64,000 nt of DNA, taken from Trabulsiella odontotermitis. Its GTDB lineage: Bacteria; Pseudomonadota; Gammaproteobacteria; Enterobacterales; Enterobacteriaceae. This document shows, piece by piece, positions 35,054-44,116 of this stretch. Numbering within the stretch: the stretch's first letter is position 1; the number at the start of each line of letters is the position of its first letter. The notes beneath the pieces are model-generated. The model was given only the letters and a program-made list of their open reading frames with translations, had not been told where the DNA came from and searched no databases. The translations under genes were made by a program, and so were the position numbers. The stretch is from NCBI RefSeq assembly GCF_030053895.1, contig NZ_CP125781.1, positions 2,418,001-2,482,000 on the forward strand, written 5' to 3'.

Positions 35054-36454
35054 ATGTCTGCATTTCCCAAACATTTTCTATGGGGCGCCGCCACCGCCGC
35101 TTACCAGGTGGAAGGCGCGCACGACGCCGACGGCAAAGGCCCTTCCATCTGGGACCGCTTTTCGCATATTCCGGGAATGACTTACCAGAACACCAATGGC
35201 GACGTGGCGGTCGATCACTATCATCGTTTTCGCGAGGACGTCGCGCTGATGGCGGAAATGGGACTGCAAAGCTACCGCTTTTCGATCTCCTGGCCGCGCT
35301 TGCTGCCCGGCGGGCGTGGTGAAATCAATGAAGCAGGTGTTAAATTTTACAGCGACCTGATTGACGCCCTGCTGGCTCACAACATTGTACCGATGATCAC
35401 GCTGTACCACTGGGATCTCCCGCAGGCGTTGCAGGACGAAGGCGGCTGGGAGGCCCGTTCCACCGCAGAAGCGTTTGAGGAGTATGCCCGGCTGTGCTAC
35501 GCCCGGTTTGGCTCGCGAGTGAAGCTGTGGGCCACCTTTAATGAAACGATTGTTTTTATTGGTCACGGCTATATCACCGGCAGTCATCCGCCGTCAGTGA
35601 AAGACCCTGTCCGCGCCATTCAGGCCTGTCACCACGTCTTTATCGCTCATGCGCTGGCGGTAAAAGCATTTCGTGAGATGGCGATTGATGGCGAGATTGG
35701 TTTTGTCAACGTGCTGCAGCCGCATACGCCGTTGACCGATAAACAAGCTGATCGCGACGCGTCCGCGCTCGCTGACGCCATTCATACGCACTGGCTGTAC
35801 GATCCGGTGTTGCTGGGCACTTATCCTGCCGGACTGCTGGCGCAAACGCAGGCGCTGTGGGGCGTTCCCCGCTTTGCCCCCGGCGACGATGCCCTGTTGC
35901 GTGACAATCGCTGCGATTTTATCGGGCTCAACTATTATCGCCGGGAAACGGTCGTCGCCAGTGAAGAGGAAACGCGGCAACAAAGTAATAACAGCGGCGA
36001 GCCTGGCAGCGGCGGCGAGTTTGGTTTCAAAGGGTTGTTTAAGTTTGTACGTAACCCGGACGGCGTGTATACCGACTGGGACTGGGAAATCTGGCCGCAG
36101 GGATTAACCGACGGCATAATGATGATCAAAGAAAGATACGGTGATATTCCCGTCTATATCACCGAAAATGGGTTAGGCGCAAAAGACCCAATTATTAATG
36201 GCGATATTGTCGATGATCCACGAATAGACTATCTACGAATGCATATTAACGCGCTGGAAAAAGCGATTGATCTTGGCGCCGATGTGCGGGGATATTATCC
36301 ATGGTCATTTATTGATTTACTAAGTTGGTTAAACGGCTATAAGAAACAATATGGCTTCGTTTATGTCGATCATAATCAAGACCTGGTGAGAAAACGTAAA
36401 AAGAGCTTCTTCTGGTATCAGAACGTTATTGCCAGCCGTGGTGAAGAGCGTTAG
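35054..36454 (+). CDS. 6-phospho-beta-glycosidase (GH1)
   Basis: A 466-residue GH1 enzyme. The acid/base Glu is in TFNETI and the nucleophile in YITENGLG. The C-terminal segment LLSWLNGYKKQYGF has the Ser-x6-Lys-x-Tyr phosphate-binding set of 6-phospho-glycosidases, which non-phospho GH1 enzymes lack. It should hydrolyse PTS-imported beta-glucoside phosphates such as cellobiose- or arbutin-6-phosphate in the cytoplasm. There is no PTS permease beside it, so it must rely on one elsewhere. AAGGAGTG precedes the ATG. K-12 has no gene at this place. AscG-like operators lie upstream. Confidence 0.9.
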   Translation: MSAFPKHFLWGAATAAYQVEGAHDADGKGPSIWDRFSHIPGMTYQNTNGDVAVDHYHRFREDVALMAEMGLQSYRFSISWPRLLPGGRGEINEAGVKFYSDLIDALLAHNIVPMITLYHWDLPQALQDEGGWEARSTAEAFEEYARLCYARFGSRVKLWATFNETIVFIGHGYITGSHPPSVKDPVRAIQACHHVFIAHALAVKAFREMAIDGEIGFVNVLQPHTPLTDKQADRDASALADAIHTHWLYDPVLLGTYPAGLLAQTQALWGVPRFAPGDDALLRDNRCDFIGLNYYRRETVVASEEETRQQSNNSGEPGSGGEFGFKGLFKFVRNPDGVYTDWDWEIWPQGLTDGIMMIKERYGDIPVYITENGLGAKDPIINGDIVDDPRIDYLRMHINALEKAIDLGADVRGYYPWSFIDLLSWLNGYKKQYGFVYVDHNQDLVRKRKKSFFWYQNVIASRGEER

Positions 36455-36685
36455 TCTTCCTGAACGGGCGCCGTCCGGCGTCCGATCATCACTCAAGAAA
36501 AATCTTAAAAAACCAATAATGACAGGTCTGTCTGTTAATCCGCTTGTCTTTGGGTTATGTACCCTAAATAATAATTGAACATCGCCAGTACATCGCACCC
36601 CTGTCAGGGATGCCGCTGATATAGTTTGTTATGTCGAGACTTATTAGCGGCAAATAAACGCATTATAAAAGGGATACTTTTAATT

Positions 36686-36901
36686 ATGACCGTCCAGGAT
36701 TATTTGCTCAAATTTCGTAAAATCAACTCACTTGAAAGTCTGGAAAAGCTTTTTGATCATCTGAATTATTCTCTGGATGACAACAGCGAGATCATCAGCA
36801 TGTATCGCGCTGCCGACCATCGTCGCGCTGAACTGGTCTCCGGTGGTCGCCTGTATAATATTGGCGAAGTGCCGAAATCCGTGTGGCGATACGTGCAATA
36901 A
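36686..36901 (+). CDS. cnu: Cnu (YdgT), Hha-family partner of H-NS
   Basis: A 71-residue Hha/YmoA-family protein (MTVQDYLLKFRKINSLESL through VPKSVWRYVQ). It binds H-NS and StpA and adjusts silencing of horizontally acquired DNA. In E. coli it also binds an oriC element. The ATG at 36686 is the conserved start. A longer frame from 36626 is not conserved. It could help to silence the AT-rich island in malX, which is an inference. Confidence 0.95.
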   Translation: MTVQDYLLKFRKINSLESLEKLFDHLNYSLDDNSEIISMYRAADHRRAELVSGGRLYNIGEVPKSVWRYVQ

Positions 36902-36985
36902 ATTCTGTCCTCCCGGGTGCCAGTTGCTTTATACTTCTGCCCCTGCTTTGAAGCAGGCAACTGGCGCTGATTTTCAGGAGAGGTC

Positions 36986-37426
36986 ATGTCCGAAAAAAAT
37001 GCTCAACGTATTGGTGGATGGCTACTGGCCCCACTGGCCTGGCTATTGCTGGCGCTGCTGAGCGCATCGCTGGCAGTGGTGCTGTATGCCAATGCGCTGC
37101 TGTCTCCGCAGACGTTTACGGTGTTGCGGCAGCAAAGCACGCTCAATCTGGGGCTGTGGATCCTGTCTTGCGCCTTTGCGGCAGGAATGTGGTATTACAC
37201 CCTCTGGCTGGCGATTGCGTTTTTTAAGCGTCGTCGGATTGTGCCGAAACATTATATTATCTGGTTATTGATTTCGGTCCTGCTGGCCGTTAAAGCATTT
37301 GCGTTTTCCCCTGTTTCAGACACACTGGCGCTGCGCCAGTTGCTGTTCCCGCTACTGGCGGCTGCCCTGATGGTGCCCTACTTTAAGCGCTCCATGCGGG
37401 TAAAACGCACCTTTGTTAATCCGTAA
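36986..37426 (+). CDS. ydgK: YdgK, DUF2569 inner-membrane protein
   Basis: A 146-residue protein with four membrane helices (about 12-35, 52-75, 88-106, 114-130) and the GGWLLAPLAWLLL opening of the DUF2569 family. Function unknown. It lies just before the rsx operon, whose first gene begins 76 bases downstream. Confidence 0.9.
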   Translation: MSEKNAQRIGGWLLAPLAWLLLALLSASLAVVLYANALLSPQTFTVLRQQSTLNLGLWILSCAFAAGMWYYTLWLAIAFFKRRRIVPKHYIIWLLISVLLAVKAFAFSPVSDTLALRQLLFPLLAAALMVPYFKRSMRVKRTFVNP

Positions 37427-37502
37427 TAACCGTACAGTTTCCCTGTTGTCGCCTGTTGCCGTTTAGCGGATAATAGGCGGCTTTGTATTTTTCAGGTGAA
37501 TA

Positions 37503-38084
37503 ATGGCTGACTATCTGCTGCTTTTTATTGGCACAGTCCTCGTCAATAACTTCGTACTGGTGAAGTTTCTCGGGCTGTGTCCATTCATGGGCGTTTCTAA
37601 AAAACTGGAAACGGCTATGGGGATGGGACTGGCGACCACCTTTGTGATGACGCTGGCGTCCGTGTGCGCCTGGCTTATCGATACCTGGATCCTGATCCCA
37701 CTGAATCTTGTCTATTTAAGAACGCTGGCCTTTATTCTGGTCATCGCCGTGGTGGTACAATTCACGGAAATGGTGGTGCGCAAGACCAGCCCGGCGCTGT
37801 ACCGTCTGCTGGGGATTTTCCTGCCGCTGATTACCACCAACTGCGCCGTGCTGGGTGTGGCGCTGCTGAATATTAACCTTGGGCATAATTTCCTGCAGTC
37901 CGCACTGTACGGATTTTCCGCCGCCGTCGGCTTCTCGCTGGTGATGGTGCTGTTTGCTGCAATCCGCGAACGCCTTGTCGCTGCGGATGTGCCCGCCCCG
38001 TTTCGCGGTAATGCCATTGCGCTGATTACCGCAGGATTAATGTCTCTGGCCTTTATGGGCTTTAGTGGTCTGGTGAAGTTGTAA
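37503..38084 (+). CDS. rsxA: RsxA, membrane subunit of the Rsx electron-transfer complex
   Basis: A 193-residue protein with six membrane helices, homologous to RnfA/NqrE. The helix ends FLGLCPFMG and TTNCAVLGVAL carry the conserved cysteines that ligate a membrane [2Fe-2S] centre together with RsxE. The Rsx complex keeps SoxR reduced in E. coli. First gene of rsxABCDGE-nth. Its stop overlaps the rsxB ATG (TAATG). Confidence 0.96.
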   Translation: MADYLLLFIGTVLVNNFVLVKFLGLCPFMGVSKKLETAMGMGLATTFVMTLASVCAWLIDTWILIPLNLVYLRTLAFILVIAVVVQFTEMVVRKTSPALYRLLGIFLPLITTNCAVLGVALLNINLGHNFLQSALYGFSAAVGFSLVMVLFAAIRERLVAADVPAPFRGNAIALITAGLMSLAFMGFSGLVKL

Positions 38085-38662
38085 TGAATGCTGTCTGGAT
38101 AGCCGTCGCTGCGATTAGCCTGTTAGGGCTGATTTTCGGCGTCATTCTGGGATATGCCTCGCGTCGCTTTGCGGTAGAGGACGATCCTGTTGTGGAAAAA
38201 ATTGAAGAGATTTTGCCACAAAGTCAGTGTGGCCAGTGCGGATACCCGGGATGCCGCCCCTACGCCGAAGCCGTAGGGATTCAGGGAGAGAAAATCAATC
38301 GCTGTGCGCCTGGTGGCGAAGCGGTGATGCTGAAAATCGCTACCCTGCTGAACGTTGACCCCCAGCCCATTGACGGCGATGAACAGGCCCTTGAGCCTGT
38401 CCGCATGCTGGCGGTAATTGATGAAAACAATTGTATCGGGTGCACCAAGTGCATTCAGGCTTGCCCGGTTGACGCCATTATTGGCGCGACGCGAGCCATG
38501 CATACCGTGGTGAGCTCCCTTTGTACTGGCTGCAATCTCTGTGTCGATCCCTGCCCGACGCGCTGCATTGAGCTGCGTCCGGTCGAGACCACCACGGAGA
38601 GCTGGAAATGGAACCTGCAGACCATTCCGGTACAGATTATTCCAGTGGAACAACATGCTTAA
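38084..38662 (+). CDS. rsxB: RsxB, iron-sulfur subunit of the Rsx complex
   Basis: A 192-residue ferredoxin-like protein. An N-terminal membrane helix is followed by a four-cysteine cluster (QCGQCGYPGC) and two [4Fe-4S] motifs, CIGCTKCIQACPV and CTGCNLCVDPCPT. It relays electrons between RsxC and the membrane subunits. The last 8 bases overlap the rsxC start (ATGCTTAA). Confidence 0.97.
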   Translation: MNAVWIAVAAISLLGLIFGVILGYASRRFAVEDDPVVEKIEEILPQSQCGQCGYPGCRPYAEAVGIQGEKINRCAPGGEAVMLKIATLLNVDPQPIDGDEQALEPVRMLAVIDENNCIGCTKCIQACPVDAIIGATRAMHTVVSSLCTGCNLCVDPCPTRCIELRPVETTTESWKWNLQTIPVQIIPVEQHA

Positions 38663-40496
38663 GTTATTTTCCGCTTTCCGCAAAGAGCGAATCTGGGATT
38701 TCAACGGCGGTATTCATCCCCCGGAAATGAAAACCCAGTCCAACGGGACGCCACTGCGACAGGTTCCACTGGCGCAGCGTTTTGTCATTCCCCTGAAACA
38801 ACATATCGGCGCTGAAGGCGAACTGTGCGTCAGCGTTGGCGATCGCGTTTTGCGCGGTCAGCCTCTGACCCGCGGCCGGGGCCGCATGTTGCCGGTGCAT
38901 GCGCCGACGTCCGGTACTGTCACGGCGATTGCCCCGCACTCCACTGCACACCCGTCGGCGCTGGCCGAACTGAGCGTGATCATTGATGCCGACGGCGAAG
39001 ACCGCTGGATTGAGCGCGACGGCTGGAACGACTATCAGAACCGATCCCGCAGCGAATTGATCGCACGTATTCATCAGTTTGGCGTCGCCGGATTAGGCGG
39101 CGCAGGTTTCCCGACCGGCAATAAACTGCAGGGTGGCGGCGATAAAATCGAAACGCTGATCATTAACGCGGCGGAATGCGAACCGTACATCACCGCCGAT
39201 GACCGCCTGATGCAGGATTGCGCGGCGCAAATCATCGACGGCGTGCGCATTCTTGCGCATATTCTGCAACCACGCGAAATCCTGATTGGCATTGAGGACA
39301 ACAAACCACAAGCCATTTCGATGATGCGGGCAGTGCTGGCGGGTTCGCACGACATTAGCCTGCGCGTGGTTCCGACCAAATACCCGTCCGGTGGCGCAAA
39401 ACAGCTGACGCAGATCCTGACGGGTAAACAGGTTCCGCATGGCGGGCGTTCCTCTGACATTGGCGTACTGATGCAAAACGTCGGTACCGCCTATGCCGTG
39501 AAACGGGCCATTATTGACGGCGAACCGCTGACGGAGCGCGTGGTCACCCTCACCGGTGAAGCGGTCTCCCGACCAGGTAACGTCTGGGCGCGCCTCGGTA
39601 CGCCGGTTCGTCATCTGCTGGATGACGCGGGTTTCTGCGCCGGTAGCGACCAACTGGTGATCATGGGTGGCCCGCTGATGGGCTTTACCCTGCCGTGGCT
39701 CGACGTGCCGGTGGTGAAAATCACCAACTGTCTGCTGGCCCCGTCAACAGCAGAAATGGGCGAGCCGCAGGAAGAAAAAAGCTGCATCCGTTGCAGCGCC
39801 TGTGCCGATGCCTGTCCGGCAGATTTGCTGCCGCAACAGCTGTACTGGTTCAGTAAAGGCCAGCAGCACGATAAAGCCACTGCGCATCATCTTTCTGACT
39901 GTATCGAATGTGGCGCCTGTGCGTGGGTATGCCCGAGCAACATTCCGCTGGTGCAGTACTTCCGTCAGGAAAAAGCGGAAATTCGCGCCATTGCTGATGA
40001 AGAAAAACGCGCGGCAGAAGCCAAAGCGCGCTTTGAAGCCCGCCAGGCACGCCTCGAGCGCGAAAAACTGGCACGTCAGGCACGGCATAAAGAATCTGCC
40101 GCACAGCCAGGCAAAACCGATCAGGCTGCTATTTCTGCGGCATTAGCGCGGGTGCGCGAGAAAAAGCAACAGGCGACAGAAACGCTGGTGATCAAAGCCG
40201 GAACACAGCCGGATAACAGCGACGTTATTGCCGCCCGCGAAGCACGTAAAGCGCAGGCTCGTGCACGTCAGGCGGAAAAATTGCAGGACGACAACAGCGC
40301 CACGACGCCTGCGGTTGATCCGCGCAAAGCTGCCGTTGAAGCCGCCATCGCCCGCGCCAAAGCGCGTAAAGCGGAACAGCAACAAGCGCCTGCCGCTCCG
40401 GCGGAAAGCGAAGATCCACGAAAAGCCGCTATCGCCGCCGCCATTGCGCGAGCGCAGGCAAAGAAAGCTGCTCAGAAAGTCGCGACAGAGGAATAA
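38655..40496 (+). CDS. rsxC: RsxC, flavin/NADH-facing subunit of the Rsx complex
   Basis: A 613-residue protein. The FMN/NADH region includes GVAGLGGAGFPTGNK, and two [4Fe-4S] motifs read CIRCSACADACP and CIECGACAWVCPS. A long Ala/Lys/Arg-rich tail (about 435-613) contains repeated modules beginning DPRKAAVEAAIARAKARKA and DPRKAAIAAAIARAQAKKA. The conserved start MLKLFSAFRKERIWDFNGG is at 38655. A longer GTG frame from 38541 overlaps rsxB and is not used. The tail is commonly variable in length. Confidence 0.97.
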   Translation: MLKLFSAFRKERIWDFNGGIHPPEMKTQSNGTPLRQVPLAQRFVIPLKQHIGAEGELCVSVGDRVLRGQPLTRGRGRMLPVHAPTSGTVTAIAPHSTAHPSALAELSVIIDADGEDRWIERDGWNDYQNRSRSELIARIHQFGVAGLGGAGFPTGNKLQGGGDKIETLIINAAECEPYITADDRLMQDCAAQIIDGVRILAHILQPREILIGIEDNKPQAISMMRAVLAGSHDISLRVVPTKYPSGGAKQLTQILTGKQVPHGGRSSDIGVLMQNVGTAYAVKRAIIDGEPLTERVVTLTGEAVSRPGNVWARLGTPVRHLLDDAGFCAGSDQLVIMGGPLMGFTLPWLDVPVVKITNCLLAPSTAEMGEPQEEKSCIRCSACADACPADLLPQQLYWFSKGQQHDKATAHHLSDCIECGACAWVCPSNIPLVQYFRQEKAEIRAIADEEKRAAEAKARFEARQARLEREKLARQARHKESAAQPGKTDQAAISAALARVREKKQQATETLVIKAGTQPDNSDVIAAREARKAQARARQAEKLQDDNSATTPAVDPRKAAVEAAIARAKARKAEQQQAPAAPAESEDPRKAAIAAAIARAQAKKAAQKVATEE

Positions 40497-41549
40497 ATGG
40501 TATTCAGAATCGCAAGCTCCCCTTATACCCATAACCAGCGTCAGACCTCACGCATCATGATGCTGGTTCTGCTGGCGACGGTTCCTGGTATTGCTGTACA
40601 GAGCTGGTTTTTCGGTTGGGGAACGCTGATACAACTCCTTATCGCCGTGGTAACGGCGCTGGTTGCCGAAGCGGCGGTACTGCGTTTACGTAAACAACCT
40701 GTTGGCGCGACGCTCTCCGATAACGCCGCGCTGTTGACTGGCGTGCTGCTGGCGATCAGTATTCCGCCTTTCGCCCCGTGGTGGATGGTGGTGCTGGGTA
40801 CCGCGTTTGCCATTATTATCGCCAAGCAGTTATACGGCGGACTGGGTCATAACCCATTTAACCCGGCGATGATTGGCTACGTGGTGTTGCTGATTTCATT
40901 CCCGGTGCAAATGACCTCGTGGCTGCCGCCGCACAGTATTGCCGCCACGACGCCGGACCTGCTGGACGCCGTGCAGATTATTTTCAGCGGCGACGCATCG
41001 TCCGGGCATGATATGAACAGCCTGCGGATGGGCATTGACGGGATCAGTCAGGCCACACCGCTCGACACCTTTAAAACGTCTCTGCGTGCCGGACACAGCG
41101 TTGAGCAGGTTCTGCAAATGCCGATTTACGGCGGCGCACTGGCGGGGATTGGCTGGCAGTGGGTGAACCTCGCGTATCTGGCGGGGGGACTGCTGTTATT
41201 GTGGAAGAAAACTATTCGCTGGCACATTCCGGTCAGTTTTCTGCTGAGCCTCGCCGTCTGCTCGACGCTGGGCTGGCTGTTCTCGCCGGAGACGCTGGCT
41301 TCGCCGCAGATGCATTTGCTGTCCGGTGCCACTATGCTCGGCGCGTTCTTTATTCTGACCGATCCGGTTACCGCCTCCACCACCGATCGCGGCCGTCTGA
41401 TTTTCGGCGCGCTGGCTGGTCTGCTGGTGTGGCTGATCCGCAGTTTTGGCGGCTATCCTGATGGTGTGGCCTTCGCCACCCTGCTGGCGAACATTACCGT
41501 TCCGCTGATTGATTACTACACGCGTCCGCGTGCTTACGGACACCGTTGA
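40497..41549 (+). CDS. rsxD: RsxD, FMN-binding membrane subunit of the Rsx complex
   Basis: A 350-residue RnfD/NqrB-type protein with about ten membrane helices. The covalent-FMN threonine is in GISQATPLD. It forms the ion/electron path with RsxE and RsxA. The ATG follows the rsxC stop directly, so translation is coupled. Confidence 0.96.
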   Translation: MVFRIASSPYTHNQRQTSRIMMLVLLATVPGIAVQSWFFGWGTLIQLLIAVVTALVAEAAVLRLRKQPVGATLSDNAALLTGVLLAISIPPFAPWWMVVLGTAFAIIIAKQLYGGLGHNPFNPAMIGYVVLLISFPVQMTSWLPPHSIAATTPDLLDAVQIIFSGDASSGHDMNSLRMGIDGISQATPLDTFKTSLRAGHSVEQVLQMPIYGGALAGIGWQWVNLAYLAGGLLLLWKKTIRWHIPVSFLLSLAVCSTLGWLFSPETLASPQMHLLSGATMLGAFFILTDPVTASTTDRGRLIFGALAGLLVWLIRSFGGYPDGVAFATLLANITVPLIDYYTRPRAYGHR

Positions 41550-41558
41550 GGAACCCTG

Positions 41559-42179
41559 ATGCTTAAGACAATGCAAAAACACGGTCTTATTCTGGCGCTG
41601 TTTGCCGCGGGCTCGACGGGTCTGACGGCGGCGATCAACCAGTTGACCAAAGGGACCATCGACGAGCAGGCTGCGCTACAGCAAAAGCAGTTGTTTGATC
41701 AGGTGCTTCCTGCCGAACTGTATGACAACGATTTACAAAAAAGCTGCTATCAGGTAACAGTGCCTGCGCTGGGCAAAGGCGTGCATCACCTTTATATTGC
41801 CAGTAAAGATGATCGTCCTGTCGCGGCGGTGATTGAAGCCACGGCGCCGGATGGCTATTCCGGTGCGATCCAACTGCTCGTTGGTGCAGATTTCAAAGGC
41901 ACCGTATTAGGTACTCGTGTGACGGAACACCATGAAACGCCGGGCCTTGGCGACAAAATCGAACTGCGCTTGTCTGACTGGATCACCCATTTCTCTGGTA
42001 AAGCCATTCATGGGGCTGATGACAGTCACTGGGCGGTGAAGAAAGACGGCGGTGATTTCGACCAGTTTACCGGCGCGACCATCACCCCTCGCGCGGTGGT
42101 GAATGCTGTGAAACGTGCCGGTTTGTATGCGCAGACGTTGCCTGCGCAGCTGCCTGAACTGAGCGCCTGTGGAGAGTAA
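41559..42179 (+). CDS. rsxG: RsxG, periplasm-facing FMN subunit of the Rsx complex
   Basis: A 206-residue protein with one N-terminal membrane helix and an FMN-binding domain. The covalent FMN site is the Thr in QFTGATITPRAVV. The block VTEHHETPGLGDKIE is also typical of RnfG/NqrC. It lies 9 bases after rsxD and 4 before rsxE. Confidence 0.96.
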   Translation: MLKTMQKHGLILALFAAGSTGLTAAINQLTKGTIDEQAALQQKQLFDQVLPAELYDNDLQKSCYQVTVPALGKGVHHLYIASKDDRPVAAVIEATAPDGYSGAIQLLVGADFKGTVLGTRVTEHHETPGLGDKIELRLSDWITHFSGKAIHGADDSHWAVKKDGGDFDQFTGATITPRAVVNAVKRAGLYAQTLPAQLPELSACGE

Positions 42180-42183
42180 GACC

Positions 42184-42885
42184 ATGAGCGAAATAAAAGA
42201 CGTTATCGTCCAGGGACTGTGGAAAAACAACTCTTCCCTGGTGCAATTGCTGGGTTTGTGTCCCCTGCTGGCGGTCACCTCAACGGCGACTAACGCGCTG
42301 GGGTTAGGTCTTGCCACCACACTGGTGCTGACGCTGACCAACCTGTTCATCTCTCTGCTGCGCCACTGGACGCCGCCAGAGATCCGCATTCCCATCTACG
42401 TAATGATTATCGCCTCGGTGGTGAGTGCAGTGCAGATGCTGATCAACGCCTACGCTTTCGGTCTGTACCAGTCACTGGGGATTTTCATCCCGCTGATTGT
42501 GACCAACTGTATCGTGGTTGGCCGCGCCGAAGCGTTTGCCGCCAAAAAAGGACCGGCGCTTTCCGCGCTCGATGGTTTTTCTATCGGTATGGGCGCGACC
42601 TGCGCCATGTTCGTTCTTGGCTCGCTGCGTGAAATTATTGGTAACGGAACGCTGTTTGACGGCGCCGACGGTTTGTTAGGCAACTGGGCAAAAGTGCTGC
42701 GCATTGAAGTCTTCCATACCGATTCGCCATTCCTGCTGGCGATGCTGCCGCCCGGCGCATTTATCGGGCTCGGCATGCTACTGGCGCTGAAATACCTGAT
42801 CGATGAACGTGCTAAGCAGCGCAAAGCAAAACGTGACGCAATTGTTACAGCCCCTTCAACGGATGTCACAGGGAAGATCGGATGA
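42184..42885 (+). CDS. rsxE: RsxE, membrane subunit of the Rsx complex
   Basis: A 233-residue RnfE/NqrD-type protein with six helices. LLGLCPLLAVTST and IVTNCIVVGRAE carry the cysteines paired with those of RsxA. The ATG at 42184 (MSEIKDVIVQGL) is the conserved start. Its stop overlaps the nth start by 4 bases (ATGA). Confidence 0.96.
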   Translation: MSEIKDVIVQGLWKNNSSLVQLLGLCPLLAVTSTATNALGLGLATTLVLTLTNLFISLLRHWTPPEIRIPIYVMIIASVVSAVQMLINAYAFGLYQSLGIFIPLIVTNCIVVGRAEAFAAKKGPALSALDGFSIGMGATCAMFVLGSLREIIGNGTLFDGADGLLGNWAKVLRIEVFHTDSPFLLAMLPPGAFIGLGMLLALKYLIDERAKQRKAKRDAIVTAPSTDVTGKIG

Positions 42886-43517
42886 ACAAAGCAAAACGGC
42901 TGGAGATCCTCGCCCGGCTGCGGGAAAACAATCCTCACCCGACCACCGAACTGAATTTCGGCTCGCCGTTTGAGTTGCTGATCGCGGTGCTGCTGTCTGC
43001 ACAGGCGACCGACGTCAGCGTCAACAAAGCGACGGCAAAGCTTTACCCGGTGGCGAACACCCCACAGGCAATGCTTGAGCTTGGCGTAGAGGGCGTGAAG
43101 TCGTACATCAAAACCATCGGTCTGTTTAACAGTAAAGCCGAGAACGTGATAAAAACCTGCCGCATCCTGCTGGAGCAGCATGGCGGTCAGGTGCCGGAAG
43201 ACCGAGCGGCGCTGGAAGCGCTGCCCGGCGTGGGTCGCAAAACCGCCAATGTGGTGTTGAACACCGCCTTCGGCTGGCCGACCATCGCTGTGGATACACA
43301 TATCTTTCGCGTCTGTAACCGCACGCAGTTCGCGCCAGGCAAAAATGTGGAACAGGTCGAAGATAAACTGCTAAAAGTGGTTCCGGCAGAATATAAGGTG
43401 GATTGCCATCACTGGTTGATCCTCCACGGACGTTACACCTGTATTGCCCGTAAGCCCCGCTGTGGCTCCTGCATTATTGAAGATCTCTGTGAATACAAAG
43501 AGAAAGTGGATCTCTGA
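42882..43517 (+). CDS. nth: Endonuclease III
   Basis: A 211-residue DNA glycosylase/AP lyase that removes oxidised pyrimidines. The helix-hairpin-helix ALPGVGRKTANVVL holds the catalytic Lys, and the catalytic Asp is in VDTHIFRV. The C-terminal [4Fe-4S] site reads C-x6-C-x2-C-x5-C (CIARKPRCGSCIIEDLC). Being last in the rsx operon ties base-excision repair to the redox complex. Confidence 0.97.
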   Translation: MNKAKRLEILARLRENNPHPTTELNFGSPFELLIAVLLSAQATDVSVNKATAKLYPVANTPQAMLELGVEGVKSYIKTIGLFNSKAENVIKTCRILLEQHGGQVPEDRAALEALPGVGRKTANVVLNTAFGWPTIAVDTHIFRVCNRTQFAPGKNVEQVEDKLLKVVPAEYKVDCHHWLILHGRYTCIARKPRCGSCIIEDLCEYKEKVDL

Positions 43518-44116
43518 CGATTCCCCCTGCGGTGCAGCGCCTGCTGCACCTGCGTTGAGTATTCCGCTTAACCCCTCTTTTCCTGCCAGGTTTTCCGAAA
43601 AACACCGACACATTCTCTGCCTGTTAAACGTGCAGTCAGGTTAATCGTTTTTTTCTAAGAAAAAATTTCTATATAAATGTGAAGTCGATCACCTGTGCAA
43701 CACCGTGTTAATTTTATGTTGCGTAAAAGCCGCGAATTTGCTGGTTTAACAACTGGTTTTCATTTCACTACCGGACAATTCACCAGCATTTTTTAAGAAA
43801 CCAGCCCATATCACTAACTTTTTACCTTGATAGCAGAACATATCGCCATCACCCCAATACGGGTGGCTTTACGTAGTGGAAAAAACCACCAAACCAGAAA
43901 CAATGAAATTTAACGCTAAATAACATTTAGATGACCGGACGATTATACCACTCCGCTTATGTGTAACAGAGTATTACAAAGCACTTGCCTGGCGGGACAG
44001 GATAGTGAACATTACCCCGCGTTTCCCCTCCAACTATAACTATAAGGCGGGTGCGTTTTTCAGCATCACGCCCAGAACTCCCCCATTTACTATGGGACGT
44101 AAAAAAAGAGGTATAT
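43518..44116 (+). other. 600-base leader region before dtpA
   Basis: No gene is supported here. The stretch is AT-rich from about 43640. In E. coli dtpA (ydgR) is OmpR-dependent and is set back from nth in the same way. No operator could be assigned with confidence by eye. Confidence 0.45.
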
